From positions 337,501-401,500 of the forward strand of contig NZ_CP150496.1 of the NCBI RefSeq assembly GCF_038019025.1: DNA of 64,000 bases, written 5' to 3'. A program made the position numbers and the translations under genes. How positions within the stretch are numbered: position 1 is the first letter of the stretch; the number at the start of each line of letters is the position of its first letter. The notes below the pieces were generated by a model. It was not told the origin of the DNA, made no database searches, and saw nothing but the letters and a program-made list of their open reading frames with translations. Source of the DNA: Polaribacter marinaquae (lineage in GTDB: Bacteria; Bacteroidota; Bacteroidia; Flavobacteriales; Flavobacteriaceae). Below, in pieces: positions 43,066 to 52,221 of this stretch.

Positions 43066-44436
43066 TTGATAAAATTAATCCTTCAAAATAAACTTGTATT
43101 CATATTAGTGCATCTAGCTTTTGGCTACTTAGGTACATTTAGTTTTTTTCCAAAAATTTTTGGTTTTGGTATTATTTTAATTCCTATTTATTTCATTTTT
43201 AATTCAAAAAATGAAAATGAAGAAGCGTTACTTTTTGCAGCTTATATTGTTGGTGCAGAGGTTTACATTCGTATGACTAGTGGTTTTATATTTTATGAAA
43301 CAGGAAAGTATATTGTTATATTATACCTTCTATTAGGAATGTTTGTAGGTAAATTTAAACAAATTTTTTCTGTCCAATATGTCTTTTACCTTTTACTCTT
43401 ATTATTAGGAATTATATTTACTAAAGTTCCTGAAGGAGAATCGTTAAGAAAAAATATTCTTTTTAATTTAAGTGGACCAATTGTATTAGGTATTTCTGCA
43501 ATATACTGCTATCAGAGAAAGGTTTCCGCTCAAAGATTAATGGATGTTTTATACTTTATGCTATTGCCATTATTTTCTATGATAATTTATCTTTATTTTA
43601 GGACACCAGATTTAAGTGAAATAGTATTTGGAGGTGAAGCAAATTTTAAAACCTCTGGAGGATTTGGGCCAAATCAAGTTGCAACTGCAATTGGTCTAGG
43701 TATGTTTATTTTAACAGTTTATATACTATCAAATAAACAACTAACTGGTTTAATTTATATCGCTGCTATTTTTTTAATTTATTTTTCTTATCGTGGTTTA
43801 TTAACTTTTTCACGAGGTGGAATTTTAACAGCTATAATTTCTATTGCTTTTTTTGTTGTATTTTTCTTGATGTACAAAAAAATATCATTTACAAAGTTTT
43901 TTAGATACCTAATGCTAGCATTGGTTTTTATATTGTCTATTTGGATATATACATTAGACATTACAAACGGAATGTTAAATAATCGTTATACAGGAAAAAA
44001 TGCAATTGGAGTTCAGAAAGATATTACGACAGGTAGAGTAGATATTTTGAAAATTCAAATGGGTAATTTTTTAGAGAATCCTTTAGGTATCGGTGTTGGT
44101 AATGGTAAGTATGAAAGGCTAAAAAAAGGAGAAGCAATTACTGCAGCATCACATAATGAAGTCGGTCGTTTGTTAGAAGAACACGGTTACATAGGTTTTA
44201 TTTTATTAATAACACTAATTACAATTCCGTTATTTAACTTCCTAAAAGGGAATTCTTATCAAAAAGCATTTATAATTGCATTTTATTTGATTTGGTTTTT
44301 AACAATAAATCATTCTGCTATGAGAATTGCTCTTCCTGGATTCGTTTACGCTTTAAGTTTGTTAAATATCACAAATATTGATGAATTAGAAAACACAGAA
44401 GACGAGAATTTAATGATTGCCGAAAATGAGTATTAA
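43066..44436 (+). CDS. O-antigen polymerase/ligase family membrane protein (Wzy/WaaL-like)
   Basis: 456 residues, 10-12 membrane helices, TTG start at 43066. The Wzy_C/O-antigen ligase signature lies near 330-365: NFLENPLGIGVGNGKYE then AASHNEVGRLLEEHGYIGF, with the conserved His in the periplasmic loop. Such proteins either polymerise lipid-linked repeats (Wzy) or attach glycan to lipid A or another acceptor (WaaL). As the operon exports by Wzm/Wzt and shows no Wzx, a ligase role is at least as likely as a polymerase role. Sequence alone cannot separate them. Confidence 0.85.
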   Translation: MIKLILQNKLVFILVHLAFGYLGTFSFFPKIFGFGIILIPIYFIFNSKNENEEALLFAAYIVGAEVYIRMTSGFIFYETGKYIVILYLLLGMFVGKFKQIFSVQYVFYLLLLLLGIIFTKVPEGESLRKNILFNLSGPIVLGISAIYCYQRKVSAQRLMDVLYFMLLPLFSMIIYLYFRTPDLSEIVFGGEANFKTSGGFGPNQVATAIGLGMFILTVYILSNKQLTGLIYIAAIFLIYFSYRGLLTFSRGGILTAIISIAFFVVFFLMYKKISFTKFFRYLMLALVFILSIWIYTLDITNGMLNNRYTGKNAIGVQKDITTGRVDILKIQMGNFLENPLGIGVGNGKYERLKKGEAITAASHNEVGRLLEEHGYIGFILLITLITIPLFNFLKGNSYQKAFIIAFYLIWFLTINHSAMRIALPGFVYALSLLNITNIDELENTEDENLMIAENEY

Positions 44437-45427
44437 AATTCTCTACATAGGTAATAACAATACTAAAAATGAAACTACTTTAAAACTATTAAGTAATTCT
44501 CTTTTAAATGAGGATTATGATATAATTGTTACGTCTAACAAACAAAATAAGTTTTTTAGGCTTTTAGATATGTGCGTTCATATACTAAAACTAAGTTTTA
44601 AATTAGATTTTGTTATTATTGATACTTACAGTACAACAAACTTTTATTATGCTTTTATATGTTCTCAAATTTGTAGAATTTTTAAATTAAAATACATTAC
44701 TGTTTTACATGGAGGTAATTTACCAAGTAGACTCAAAAAAAATAAATTCTTATCTAGTTTAATTTTTAATAATGCTTACAAGAATGTTTCGCCTTCCATG
44801 TATCTAAAAAAGGAATTTGAAAATTATAATTATGTAGTTGATGAAATACCAAATATTATTCAAATTGATAAATATCCGTTTTTAAAAAGAAATAATATAA
44901 AACCTAAGTTGCTCTTTGTAAGAGCCTTTCATGAAATTTATAATCCAATAATGGCTTTAAATGTATTAAAAGAAGTTTTGAAATCTTTCCCAGAAGCAAC
45001 TTTGTGCATGATTGGTCCAATAAAAGATAATTCACATCAAAATTTTTTAAATCTTGCGAGTCAATATAATTTAATTGATAAAATTGAAATTACAGGTTTC
45101 TTATCTAAGGAAGAGTGGCATAAAAAATCTAAAGAATTTGATATATTTATAAATACTTCTAATTTTGATAATATGCCCGTTAGTGTTATCGAAGCTATGG
45201 CTTTGGGTTTGCCAATTGTTTCTACCAACGTTGGTGGACTTCCATATTTAATAGATGAAAATATTAGTGGTTTATTAGTTGATAAAAACGATGTTAAAGC
45301 AATGGCGAATGCCATCAATTTAATAGTTGAAGGAAAGCATCAGAATCTAGCAATAAATGCCAGAAAAAAAGTAGAAAGTTTTAGCTGGAATTCAGTAAGA
45401 AAAAAGTGGTTAGAAATACTAAAATAG
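44426..45427 (+). CDS. Glycosyltransferase, GT4 family (GT-B fold)
   Basis: 333 residues from ATG 44426, chosen over an in-frame TTG at 44417; it overlaps the upstream gene by 11 bases. KILYIGNNNTKNETT opens the acceptor domain, TVLHGGNLPSRL marks the acceptor side, PKLLFVRAFHEIYNP starts the donor domain, and NTSNFDNMPVSVIEAMALGLPIV near 250 gives the donor motif (with Asp in place of the first Glu). Donor unknown. Confidence 0.9.
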   Translation: MSIKILYIGNNNTKNETTLKLLSNSLLNEDYDIIVTSNKQNKFFRLLDMCVHILKLSFKLDFVIIDTYSTTNFYYAFICSQICRIFKLKYITVLHGGNLPSRLKKNKFLSSLIFNNAYKNVSPSMYLKKEFENYNYVVDEIPNIIQIDKYPFLKRNNIKPKLLFVRAFHEIYNPIMALNVLKEVLKSFPEATLCMIGPIKDNSHQNFLNLASQYNLIDKIEITGFLSKEEWHKKSKEFDIFINTSNFDNMPVSVIEAMALGLPIVSTNVGGLPYLIDENISGLLVDKNDVKAMANAINLIVEGKHQNLAINARKKVESFSWNSVRKKWLEILK

Positions 45428-46711
45428 ATGATACACAAGTTTATTTACCTTTTAGGACAAACTTTTAGGAATCCATCTCTTAGAAAAAACTATCAGTTTT
45501 TAAAAACTACTGAGAATTGGTCTTTAGAACAGTTAGAAGAATATCAGTTTAAAAAAATTAGAGAAATAATAAAGTTAGCAATAGAAAATTCTACTTTTTA
45601 TAGAGATAAATTTGCTAAAGTCAATACTCAAAAAATTAAATCGCTTGATGATTTGAAATTAATTCCTGTTTTGACTAAAGAGGAATTAATTGAAAACGTT
45701 AATGAAATTCACACCAATTTAAAGTTTCGTAAACAATTTTTGGCAACAACATCAGGTACTTCTGGTCAATCATTAAAATTTTACAGAAATGAAGAAGCAG
45801 ATTCGTTTAATAGAGCAGCAATTCAACGAGGTTATTCTTGGCATAATGTTAATCCTTGGGATAGAAATGGGTATTTCTGGGGATTTAATTTCTCCTTTAT
45901 TTCTAAAATAAAAAATAAGCTTTTAGACAAACTCCAAAATAGATTTAGAATCTTTAGTTTTGAAGACAAGTCTCTAAAGAGTTTCATCAAGAAAACTAAA
46001 AATGCAACTTATATTCAAGGTTATTCTTCAATGATTTATCAAACTGCTGTATTAATCAATAAACTCAATTTAGAAAAACCTAAAAACTTAAAATTAGTTA
46101 AAGGTACATCAGAAAAAATCTTTGATTCATATCAAGAAGAAATAAAAAAAGCTTTCGGATTGAAAATGGTTAGTGAATATGGCGCTACCGAAGCAGGAAT
46201 TATAGGTTTTGAATGCGATAGAGGAAGTATTCACATAAATATGGAAGGTGTTTACGTTGAAGAAGTTAACAACGAGATTTTAATAACGAATCTGCAATTA
46301 AAATCATTTCCTATTATTAGATATAAGTTAGGCGATTATATTTCTTTGGCTCCAAGAAATGAGAATTGTACTTGCGGAAAGAAACATCTAATTATTAAAG
46401 AAATAACAGGTAGAGTAGGAGAAAATATTTACGGGATAGAAAATATGTATCCAAGTTTATATTTGTATTACATTTTTAAAAATATTTCAAAAAAAGAAAA
46501 TATAAATTTAAACTATCAAGTTTTACAAGAAGAAAAAGGTAAATTGGTGTTTTTAATTCAGAATCAAATCGAAGCAGAACTTCAGCAAAAGCTTTGTAAA
46601 GAAATAAAGCAACATTTTAAAGATGATATCAATTTCGAAATTAATACGGATACAGAGTTAAAAAAATCTAACGGTAAATTAAAAAACTTTATTTCTACCA
46701 TAAATGAATAA
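45428..46711 (+). CDS. PaaK/CapK-like adenylate-forming enzyme in the polysaccharide operon
   Basis: 427 residues, phenylacetate-CoA ligase family (ANL superfamily). The AMP-binding P-loop is TTSGTSGQSLKFYRN near 110. SEYGATEAGIIGFEC near 240 matches the adenylate-binding motif, and FPIIRYKLGDY near 295 the hinge Asp region. A CxCG (NCTCGKKH) follows, as in other PaaK proteins. Members in capsule/LPS loci (CapK) lack an assigned reaction. It may activate an acyl or amino acid for transfer to a sugar amine. It is contiguous with the upstream GT and overlaps the next by 8 bases. Confidence 0.85.
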   Translation: MIHKFIYLLGQTFRNPSLRKNYQFLKTTENWSLEQLEEYQFKKIREIIKLAIENSTFYRDKFAKVNTQKIKSLDDLKLIPVLTKEELIENVNEIHTNLKFRKQFLATTSGTSGQSLKFYRNEEADSFNRAAIQRGYSWHNVNPWDRNGYFWGFNFSFISKIKNKLLDKLQNRFRIFSFEDKSLKSFIKKTKNATYIQGYSSMIYQTAVLINKLNLEKPKNLKLVKGTSEKIFDSYQEEIKKAFGLKMVSEYGATEAGIIGFECDRGSIHINMEGVYVEEVNNEILITNLQLKSFPIIRYKLGDYISLAPRNENCTCGKKHLIIKEITGRVGENIYGIENMYPSLYLYYIFKNISKKENINLNYQVLQEEKGKLVFLIQNQIEAELQQKLCKEIKQHFKDDINFEINTDTELKKSNGKLKNFISTINE

Positions 46712-47444
46712 TTTGGTTTCTATAATAACACCTAGTTATAATTCATCAGCTTTTATATCAAAAACCATAAATAGTGTTTTAAATCAAACCTATAAAAATT
46801 GGGAAATGATTATTGTTGATGATTGTTCTACGGATGGCAGCAATAAATTGATTGAAAGTTTTATCGCGAAAGACAGCAGGATTATGCTACATAAATTAGC
46901 TAAAAACTCTGGAACAGCAATAGCAAGAAATACTGCAATAGATATAGCAAACGGTGAATTTATAGCTTTTTTAGATAGTGATGATATTTGGTTGCCTAAC
47001 AAATTAGAGCTTCAAATAGATTTTATGATTCAAAACAATTATAATTTCACACACACCTCTTACAGCACTATAAATGAAACATCAGAAAAACCAATTAAAA
47101 ACTTTATTTGTAGATCAACTCTAAATTATAAAAACATGCTTTATTCTAATAGAATTGGATGTTTAACAGTAATTTATAATGCTAATAAATTGGGTAAAAT
47201 TTACATGCCAAATGTTAGAAAAAGGCAAGATTATGCGCTGTGGTTAAAAATTTTAAAAATTGAAGAACACGCCTTTGGTATTCCAGAAATTTTAGCACAT
47301 TATAGATTAAGAAACCAGTCTATTTCTAATAATAAGTTTGAAATGCTTAAGTGGAACTTCCATCTATTTAAAAATATTGAAAAAATGTCATATGTTAAAT
47401 CATTTTTTTATCTTTCGTGCAATGTTTTGAATAAACTATTTTAA
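46704..47444 (+). CDS. Glycosyltransferase family 2 (GT-A fold)
   Basis: 246 residues. VSIITPSYNSSAFI and IIVDDCSTDGSNKL form the nucleotide-binding half. GTAIARNTAID and AFLDSDDIW (DxD, near 93) and VRKRQDYALWLKIL (catalytic-region motif) complete the WcaA-like pattern; short compared with other GT2. It overlaps both neighbours (8 bases and TAATG). As the last GT before the initiating transferase it may act early in repeat-unit assembly. Confidence 0.92.
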   Translation: MNNLVSIITPSYNSSAFISKTINSVLNQTYKNWEMIIVDDCSTDGSNKLIESFIAKDSRIMLHKLAKNSGTAIARNTAIDIANGEFIAFLDSDDIWLPNKLELQIDFMIQNNYNFTHTSYSTINETSEKPIKNFICRSTLNYKNMLYSNRIGCLTVIYNANKLGKIYMPNVRKRQDYALWLKILKIEEHAFGIPEILAHYRLRNQSISNNKFEMLKWNFHLFKNIEKMSYVKSFFYLSCNVLNKLF

Positions 47445-48823
47445 TGAATCAAAAAAAATATTTTAATATATCTGAGCGTAAAATTTTGCTTAGAGTAATA
47501 GATACAATAGTTATTATTACTAGCTTGTATTTTTCTTTTGAAATATTAAATTTTAGTTATTTTAACTTTTATAGTAATAGTTTATTAGTTTGGGCATTCT
47601 TACTTATTTCATATTATTTAATTTTTGGAGAAATTTTTCAATTATTTAATTTGAACATTTCTAACAATAGGTATCTAGTACTTAGAAGTATCGTTGTTAC
47701 TGCTTTTGCAACAACAATATTTTACGTTTTCACACCATTTTTATCACCTATTCTACCTAATAATAGACTTCAAATTGTCTATCTTTTTTTAATTCTAGCA
47801 ATACCAATTGTTGTTTGGAGGTTTTTATACATTCAGTTAATATTTTCTCCAAAGTATTTTAAAACTATAATTTTTATCGGGAAATCTGATAAGATAAAAG
47901 GGATGTTAGAAAAAATTCAAAAAGATAACTTTCATAACCTTAGGGCTTATTTTTCTGATAAAGAAATAGATAATGTTAAGGGTTTTAGAAATGTTGAAAC
48001 TGAAAAACTTTCAGAATTTTTTACTGATAATAGTATAAATGAGATTATAGTTTCTAAAGATGGTTTATCTGATGAAGTTTTAGAATCGTTAAATAAAGAG
48101 TTGATTTTTCTTTTTCAAAAAGGATTTAATATTGCAAGTTACGAGTCTTTTTATGAAGAAATAAACTTAAGAGTTCCTAAAGAATATTTAGAACTTAATT
48201 TTTATAAGCATATTAATTTTAGTAAAAACAATACTAACAGGTTTTATTTATTTGGTTTAAGAGTAACAGATGTTTTTATTGCTTTAATTGGTTTGATTGC
48301 TTTTTTAGTTGTTTTTCCTATAATTTTAATAGGAAATATTTTTGCTAATCGTGGTCCTCTTTTTTATTCTCAAGATAGAGTAGGGCAAAATGGTAAGATT
48401 TTTAAGATTTATAAACTTAGGTCTATGGTTACAAATGCAGAGAACAATGGTGCAGTTTGGGCTCAAAAAAATGATACAAGAATCACAACATTCGGTAAAT
48501 TTTTAAGACATACAAGGTTAGATGAAGTTCCTCAATTTTACAACATCTTAAAAGGGGATATGGGAATTATTGGTCCTAGACCAGAAAGACCAGAATTTGT
48601 AAACGATTTAGAAAACAAAATTCCGTTTTACTCTATAAGAAATATTGTTAGACCTGGATTAACGGGTTGGGCTCAGGTAAATTACCCGTATGCAAATACA
48701 ATTAAAGAACAAGAAATAAAACTTAGATACGATTTGTATTATATAAAAGAAAGAAGTGCTTTTCTTGATTTTAAAATCTTAATTAAAACCATTACAACAA
48801 TCTTATTTTATAGAGGGCAATAA
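47444..48823 (+). CDS. Polyprenyl-phosphate glycosylphosphotransferase (WbaP/WcaJ-like initiating enzyme)
   Basis: Transfers a sugar-1-phosphate to undecaprenyl phosphate to start glycan assembly. 459 residues: four or five N-terminal membrane helices (about 15-130), a CoA-binding-like soluble domain (about 140-250), then a membrane re-entrant helix (about 275-300) and the bacterial sugar transferase domain with FYSQDRVGQNGKIFKIYKLR, HTRLDEVPQFYNILKGDM and GPRPERPEFV (the catalytic Asp-Glu motif). Ends in RPGLTGWAQVNY. Last gene of the operon; its 3' end overlaps the convergent DUF4105 gene by 21 bases. Confidence 0.94.
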   Translation: MNQKKYFNISERKILLRVIDTIVIITSLYFSFEILNFSYFNFYSNSLLVWAFLLISYYLIFGEIFQLFNLNISNNRYLVLRSIVVTAFATTIFYVFTPFLSPILPNNRLQIVYLFLILAIPIVVWRFLYIQLIFSPKYFKTIIFIGKSDKIKGMLEKIQKDNFHNLRAYFSDKEIDNVKGFRNVETEKLSEFFTDNSINEIIVSKDGLSDEVLESLNKELIFLFQKGFNIASYESFYEEINLRVPKEYLELNFYKHINFSKNNTNRFYLFGLRVTDVFIALIGLIAFLVVFPIILIGNIFANRGPLFYSQDRVGQNGKIFKIYKLRSMVTNAENNGAVWAQKNDTRITTFGKFLRHTRLDEVPQFYNILKGDMGIIGPRPERPEFVNDLENKIPFYSIRNIVRPGLTGWAQVNYPYANTIKEQEIKLRYDLYYIKERSAFLDFKILIKTITTILFYRGQ

Positions 48824-49984
48824 GTTTTTTAGTAAATAGAAATATCTAATATTTAATAATATTAAAATCGGAATTAAAGTTACAGGAAAGCTCTGTAAAC
48901 CTAATATCCATAATAACGGAACTAGATTCAATAAAACTATAGTCCCTTTTAAATAACTTTTCATCCAAAGTTTTACCGATTTTTTTAATAATAAAAATGC
49001 AATAATAATATTAGGGATAAATGCCCATAATACATTAAAATTATTTGGAGCAGTTGTATGTGATGAAAATAACCATAGATAAGTTAAAATTAAACCAATT
49101 AAACCGGTTATAAAGAAGATTAAAAAATCTAAAACTTTAGATCTTTTATTATTTTTAATATTCTTAACAGTTATAAATAAAACTATAATTAAAAGAGCAG
49201 AAAAAATAAAAATCGGACTTACAATAAAGTTATTATTTTGAACTTCTTTATAATTTAATAATACATCTTCTCGTTTAACAAAGTCTACAATTCTTCCGTT
49301 TCTTTTAATTTTAGCATTCTTAGATGTTTTGTACAAATAATCAGGTAAATAAGTGTAGGCAATTTGATTTCTTTCTTTATCTAAGATAGTACCAGCAATT
49401 AAATTAATTCCAAAGTTACCCCAAGTATTCCAGGTAATTTCGTTGTTCATTAATTGCCTTAATGTTTTATTATTTTCTATCTCATTACTTTCTAAAATTA
49501 AATTTTCTTTTAAAACTTCAAGAGAAATATCTTTAAGTTTAGATGCACAATTATTAAAAAAAGGATCGTATAAATACGTTGCATTTTCTTTTAGAGCATT
49601 TTTTTCTAAATATAAAAAGACTTGCTGTTTTTCTGATGTATTTAAATTTAAAACCTGTTGTTTTAACCAACGTTTATCTCTCATGTAACTATTAAAAAAA
49701 TAGACAAAATCATATTTAGCCAATAGGTAGTACATTTTACCGTGAGCAAAATTTAATAGAAAATTAGGTTTATCAAAATCAAATATTCCATAGTTATAAA
49801 TAACATCTAAATTTAAAGAAGGGTCTTTAATTCTAATTGCAGAATGACCAAATTTCTCATATAACTCTTTACCAGGACCTGCAGTAACAATAGATATTTC
49901 TGAGAAAGTAGATAATTTCTGAGCATGATTAATTTTAAATAATAATAAAAAGATAGGAAGAACTATACGTAGTTTTTTTATCAT
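48803..49984 (-). CDS. DUF4105-domain membrane protein
   Basis: 393 residues. A signal sequence (about 1-21) is followed by the DUF4105 domain (about 25-180: EISIVTAGPGKELYEKFGHSAIRI and NYGIFDFDKPNFLLNFAHG), which carries a conserved Cys (FNNCASKL) and His as in NlpC/P60-like folds. From about 255 there are about five membrane helices. Function not established. It follows a PorV-like gene by 6 bases and is probably co-transcribed with it, which hints at a role in outer-membrane protein export or processing. Confidence 0.85.
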   Translation of the reverse strand: MIKKLRIVLPIFLLLFKINHAQKLSTFSEISIVTAGPGKELYEKFGHSAIRIKDPSLNLDVIYNYGIFDFDKPNFLLNFAHGKMYYLLAKYDFVYFFNSYMRDKRWLKQQVLNLNTSEKQQVFLYLEKNALKENATYLYDPFFNNCASKLKDISLEVLKENLILESNEIENNKTLRQLMNNEITWNTWGNFGINLIAGTILDKERNQIAYTYLPDYLYKTSKNAKIKRNGRIVDFVKREDVLLNYKEVQNNNFIVSPIFIFSALLIIVLFITVKNIKNNKRSKVLDFLIFFITGLIGLILTYLWLFSSHTTAPNNFNVLWAFIPNIIIAFLLLKKSVKLWMKSYLKGTIVLLNLVPLLWILGLQSFPVTLIPILILLNIRYFYLLKNLLPSIK

Positions 49985-49990
49985 AATATA

Positions 49991-51061
49991 TTAAGGTCTA
50001 AGTAAATTATAATCTATGGTAATAGAAAAAATATTAGAATACAAAGCGTTTCCGACACTACCAATATTAGTTAAAGCATAATCAACTTGAATTCCTTTAT
50101 AATTAAATCCAACACCAAAATTTGGTTGTGTGTTTAAAGATTTAGAGCCATCAAATTCTGTTTGATATTGAAAATTACCAACACCAGCTCTTAAATAAAC
50201 AATATTTTCATAATCTAATTGCAACCCAATTGCCGGATCTATACTTCCTGCATCCGAAGAGAAGATATCATTTGTTCTAGCAAAACGTACATTTAAATCT
50301 ACTTCTGTTTGTAAATTAAAAAATCGGCCAATTTTAAAATCTCTGGCAACACCTAGTTGTAGTTTTGGTTTTGTAATTTCTGTACTTTGTGGTAATTCTT
50401 GATTTTGACCAGGAATTGCATCTCTAATTTTTTCAAATTCTTCTTCATTTATAGCCCAACTATTAAAAGTTGTAGTTATATCTCTAGCCATTAAACCAAA
50501 TTTCCAATTATTTCTTTCAAATTGAAGACCAATATCAAAACCAAATCCCCAAGAAGAAGCAAAATCGCCAATTGTTCTTCTTACAATTTTTGCATTAACG
50601 CCTAACTTAACATCTTTAAAAATTAAGTTTCTAGCATAAGCTAGATTAAACGCATAATCTGCTGCAGAAAATAAACTAATTCTATTAAAATCTATGTTTC
50701 CGTCGCTATCAATTAACTGTGTCGTATTTAAAATATCATCTACACCAAATCGAATAACAGAAACTCCTAAAGCACTTTCTTTATCTATAGGCATTGCAAA
50801 AGCCGCATGGTTGTAATTTGCAATTCCTGCAAAATAAGAGGCATACATTAAAGAACCTTGATAATCTTCGATACCAACTAAACCTGCAGGATTCCAATAA
50901 GTTGCATTTACGTTATTTGTAGTAGCTACAACAGCTTTACTTTTACCTAAAGCAGCAGCATCTACACCAATATTTAAAAATTCATTAGAGTAATTTCTAA
51001 ATGCCTGCGCGTTAATTAATACAGTTAAGAATAAGAAAAAAAGTAAAATTCTATATTTCAA
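49991..51061 (-). CDS. PorV/PorQ-family outer-membrane protein
   Basis: 356 residues if started at TTG (complement 51059-51061), giving a clean signal peptide MKYRILLFFLFLTVLINAQ. An ATG 25 codons upstream (51136) is open but would bury the signal peptide. The mature barrel begins FLNIGVDAAALGKSKAVVATTNNVNATYWNPAGL, the hallmark of PorV/PorQ/UPF0164 proteins (FadL-like barrels), and ends in strand VDYALTNIG. PorV acts as shuttle in T9SS; this paralogue's exact role is unknown. It sits with a hydrolase gene and the DUF4105 gene on the same strand. Confidence 0.85.
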   Translation of the reverse strand: MKYRILLFFLFLTVLINAQAFRNYSNEFLNIGVDAAALGKSKAVVATTNNVNATYWNPAGLVGIEDYQGSLMYASYFAGIANYNHAAFAMPIDKESALGVSVIRFGVDDILNTTQLIDSDGNIDFNRISLFSAADYAFNLAYARNLIFKDVKLGVNAKIVRRTIGDFASSWGFGFDIGLQFERNNWKFGLMARDITTTFNSWAINEEEFEKIRDAIPGQNQELPQSTEITKPKLQLGVARDFKIGRFFNLQTEVDLNVRFARTNDIFSSDAGSIDPAIGLQLDYENIVYLRAGVGNFQYQTEFDGSKSLNTQPNFGVGFNYKGIQVDYALTNIGSVGNALYSNIFSITIDYNLLRP

Positions 51062-51081
51062 ATGACATGATTTTTCTGTAA

Positions 51082-51089
51082 CAAATATC
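51082..51089 (-). promoter_or_regulatory. Candidate -7 element of the PorV-like gene
   Basis: GATATTTG on the minus strand, one base off TAnnTTTG, 20 bases before the TTG start and with ATG 19 bases further upstream in place of TTG. It lies downstream of the alternative ATG start and so mildly supports the TTG start. Confidence 0.28.
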
Positions 51090-51140
51090 TTAAATCCTAT
51101 TAAAATAACATTAGTTTTAGTAAGATATTGTTTCATAAAA

Positions 51141-52115
51141 TTATATTTGAATTTTTTCTTCGATAAAAGAAGCTATTTTGGTTTCAAGCCAATTATTTTC
51201 TTCTGTTTTAAAGGAACTCATAAAACCACAATGACCACCAAATTCTGGGATTTCTAAATAAAATTTATCCGATTTAATAGCTTCTTTTCTTGGGTAACAT
51301 TCTGCAGATAAGAAAGTATCATCTTTAGCATTTACAAGTAAAGTTGGTCTATCTATTTTAGATAAATAAGGTTTAGAGCTCGCTTTTTCCCAATAATCTT
51401 CTGGATTTTTAAAGCCAAAAACAGGTACCGTATATAAATATTCTAAATGTTTAAACTTTGTTGCTTTTTTTAAGCGTTCTTTATCTAATTGAAACTCTGG
51501 AAATTTATTCGCTTTATCTAAAATTTTACTTTTTAAAGTCTTAAAAAATACTTCTACATATAATCTATTTTTGAATTTGTCTAATTCTTTTTCTGCAGAA
51601 GTAATATCAATTGGTACAGAAACAGCAATTCCTCCTTTAACAATGTTAGATAGTTTATCCTGATACTCTCCTAAATACTTTAAAGTTAAATTTCCGCCCA
51701 AACTAAAACCTATAATTACTATTGAATCGTAATTATAGTTGGTATTAATATGTTTAATTACAAAATCTACATCTTCGGTTTTACCACTATGATAAGTGTC
51801 TAAAAGTAAATTGTCTTCACCACTACAACTTCTTAAATTTAACGAAACAGTATCTAAACCTTTACTATTTAAATGATTTACAGAAGAAATAATATATTTT
51901 GATTGAGAACTTCCTTCTAAACCATGAATTAACAATACCAAATTTTTAGAACCAACTTTAGAAAAATCTAAATCGATAAAATCATTATCCCAGGTAGAAA
52001 TTCTTTTACGAGAATAAGTACAAGTTTCCTTAGAAAATAAAGGACGATAAATTGTATTAAAATGTCCGTTTTTAAAAGGTAAAGTAGGAGAGAAGTCCGA
52101 TTTTAATATTGGCAT
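51141..52115 (-). CDS. Alpha/beta hydrolase, YheT-like
   Basis: 324 residues. The oxyanion region is LLIHGLEGSSQSKYI, the nucleophile elbow IGFSLGG holds the catalytic Ser near 148, and NAKDD plus GGHCGF supply Asp and His. This order is that of the YheT/ABHD esterase family; the substrate is unknown. It begins a minus-strand run with the PorV-like and DUF4105 genes. Start at ATG 52115 is natural. Confidence 0.9.
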   Translation of the reverse strand: MPILKSDFSPTLPFKNGHFNTIYRPLFSKETCTYSRKRISTWDNDFIDLDFSKVGSKNLVLLIHGLEGSSQSKYIISSVNHLNSKGLDTVSLNLRSCSGEDNLLLDTYHSGKTEDVDFVIKHINTNYNYDSIVIIGFSLGGNLTLKYLGEYQDKLSNIVKGGIAVSVPIDITSAEKELDKFKNRLYVEVFFKTLKSKILDKANKFPEFQLDKERLKKATKFKHLEYLYTVPVFGFKNPEDYWEKASSKPYLSKIDRPTLLVNAKDDTFLSAECYPRKEAIKSDKFYLEIPEFGGHCGFMSSFKTEENNWLETKIASFIEEKIQI

Positions 52116-52221
52116 TCGTAATGATTTGTATGATAATTTTTAAAAATACATAAAATATTAATAGTTTTAGAAAATTACCAAATTAGGATTTATTATTTTA
52201 GCCCTCTAATCAAATTTTATA

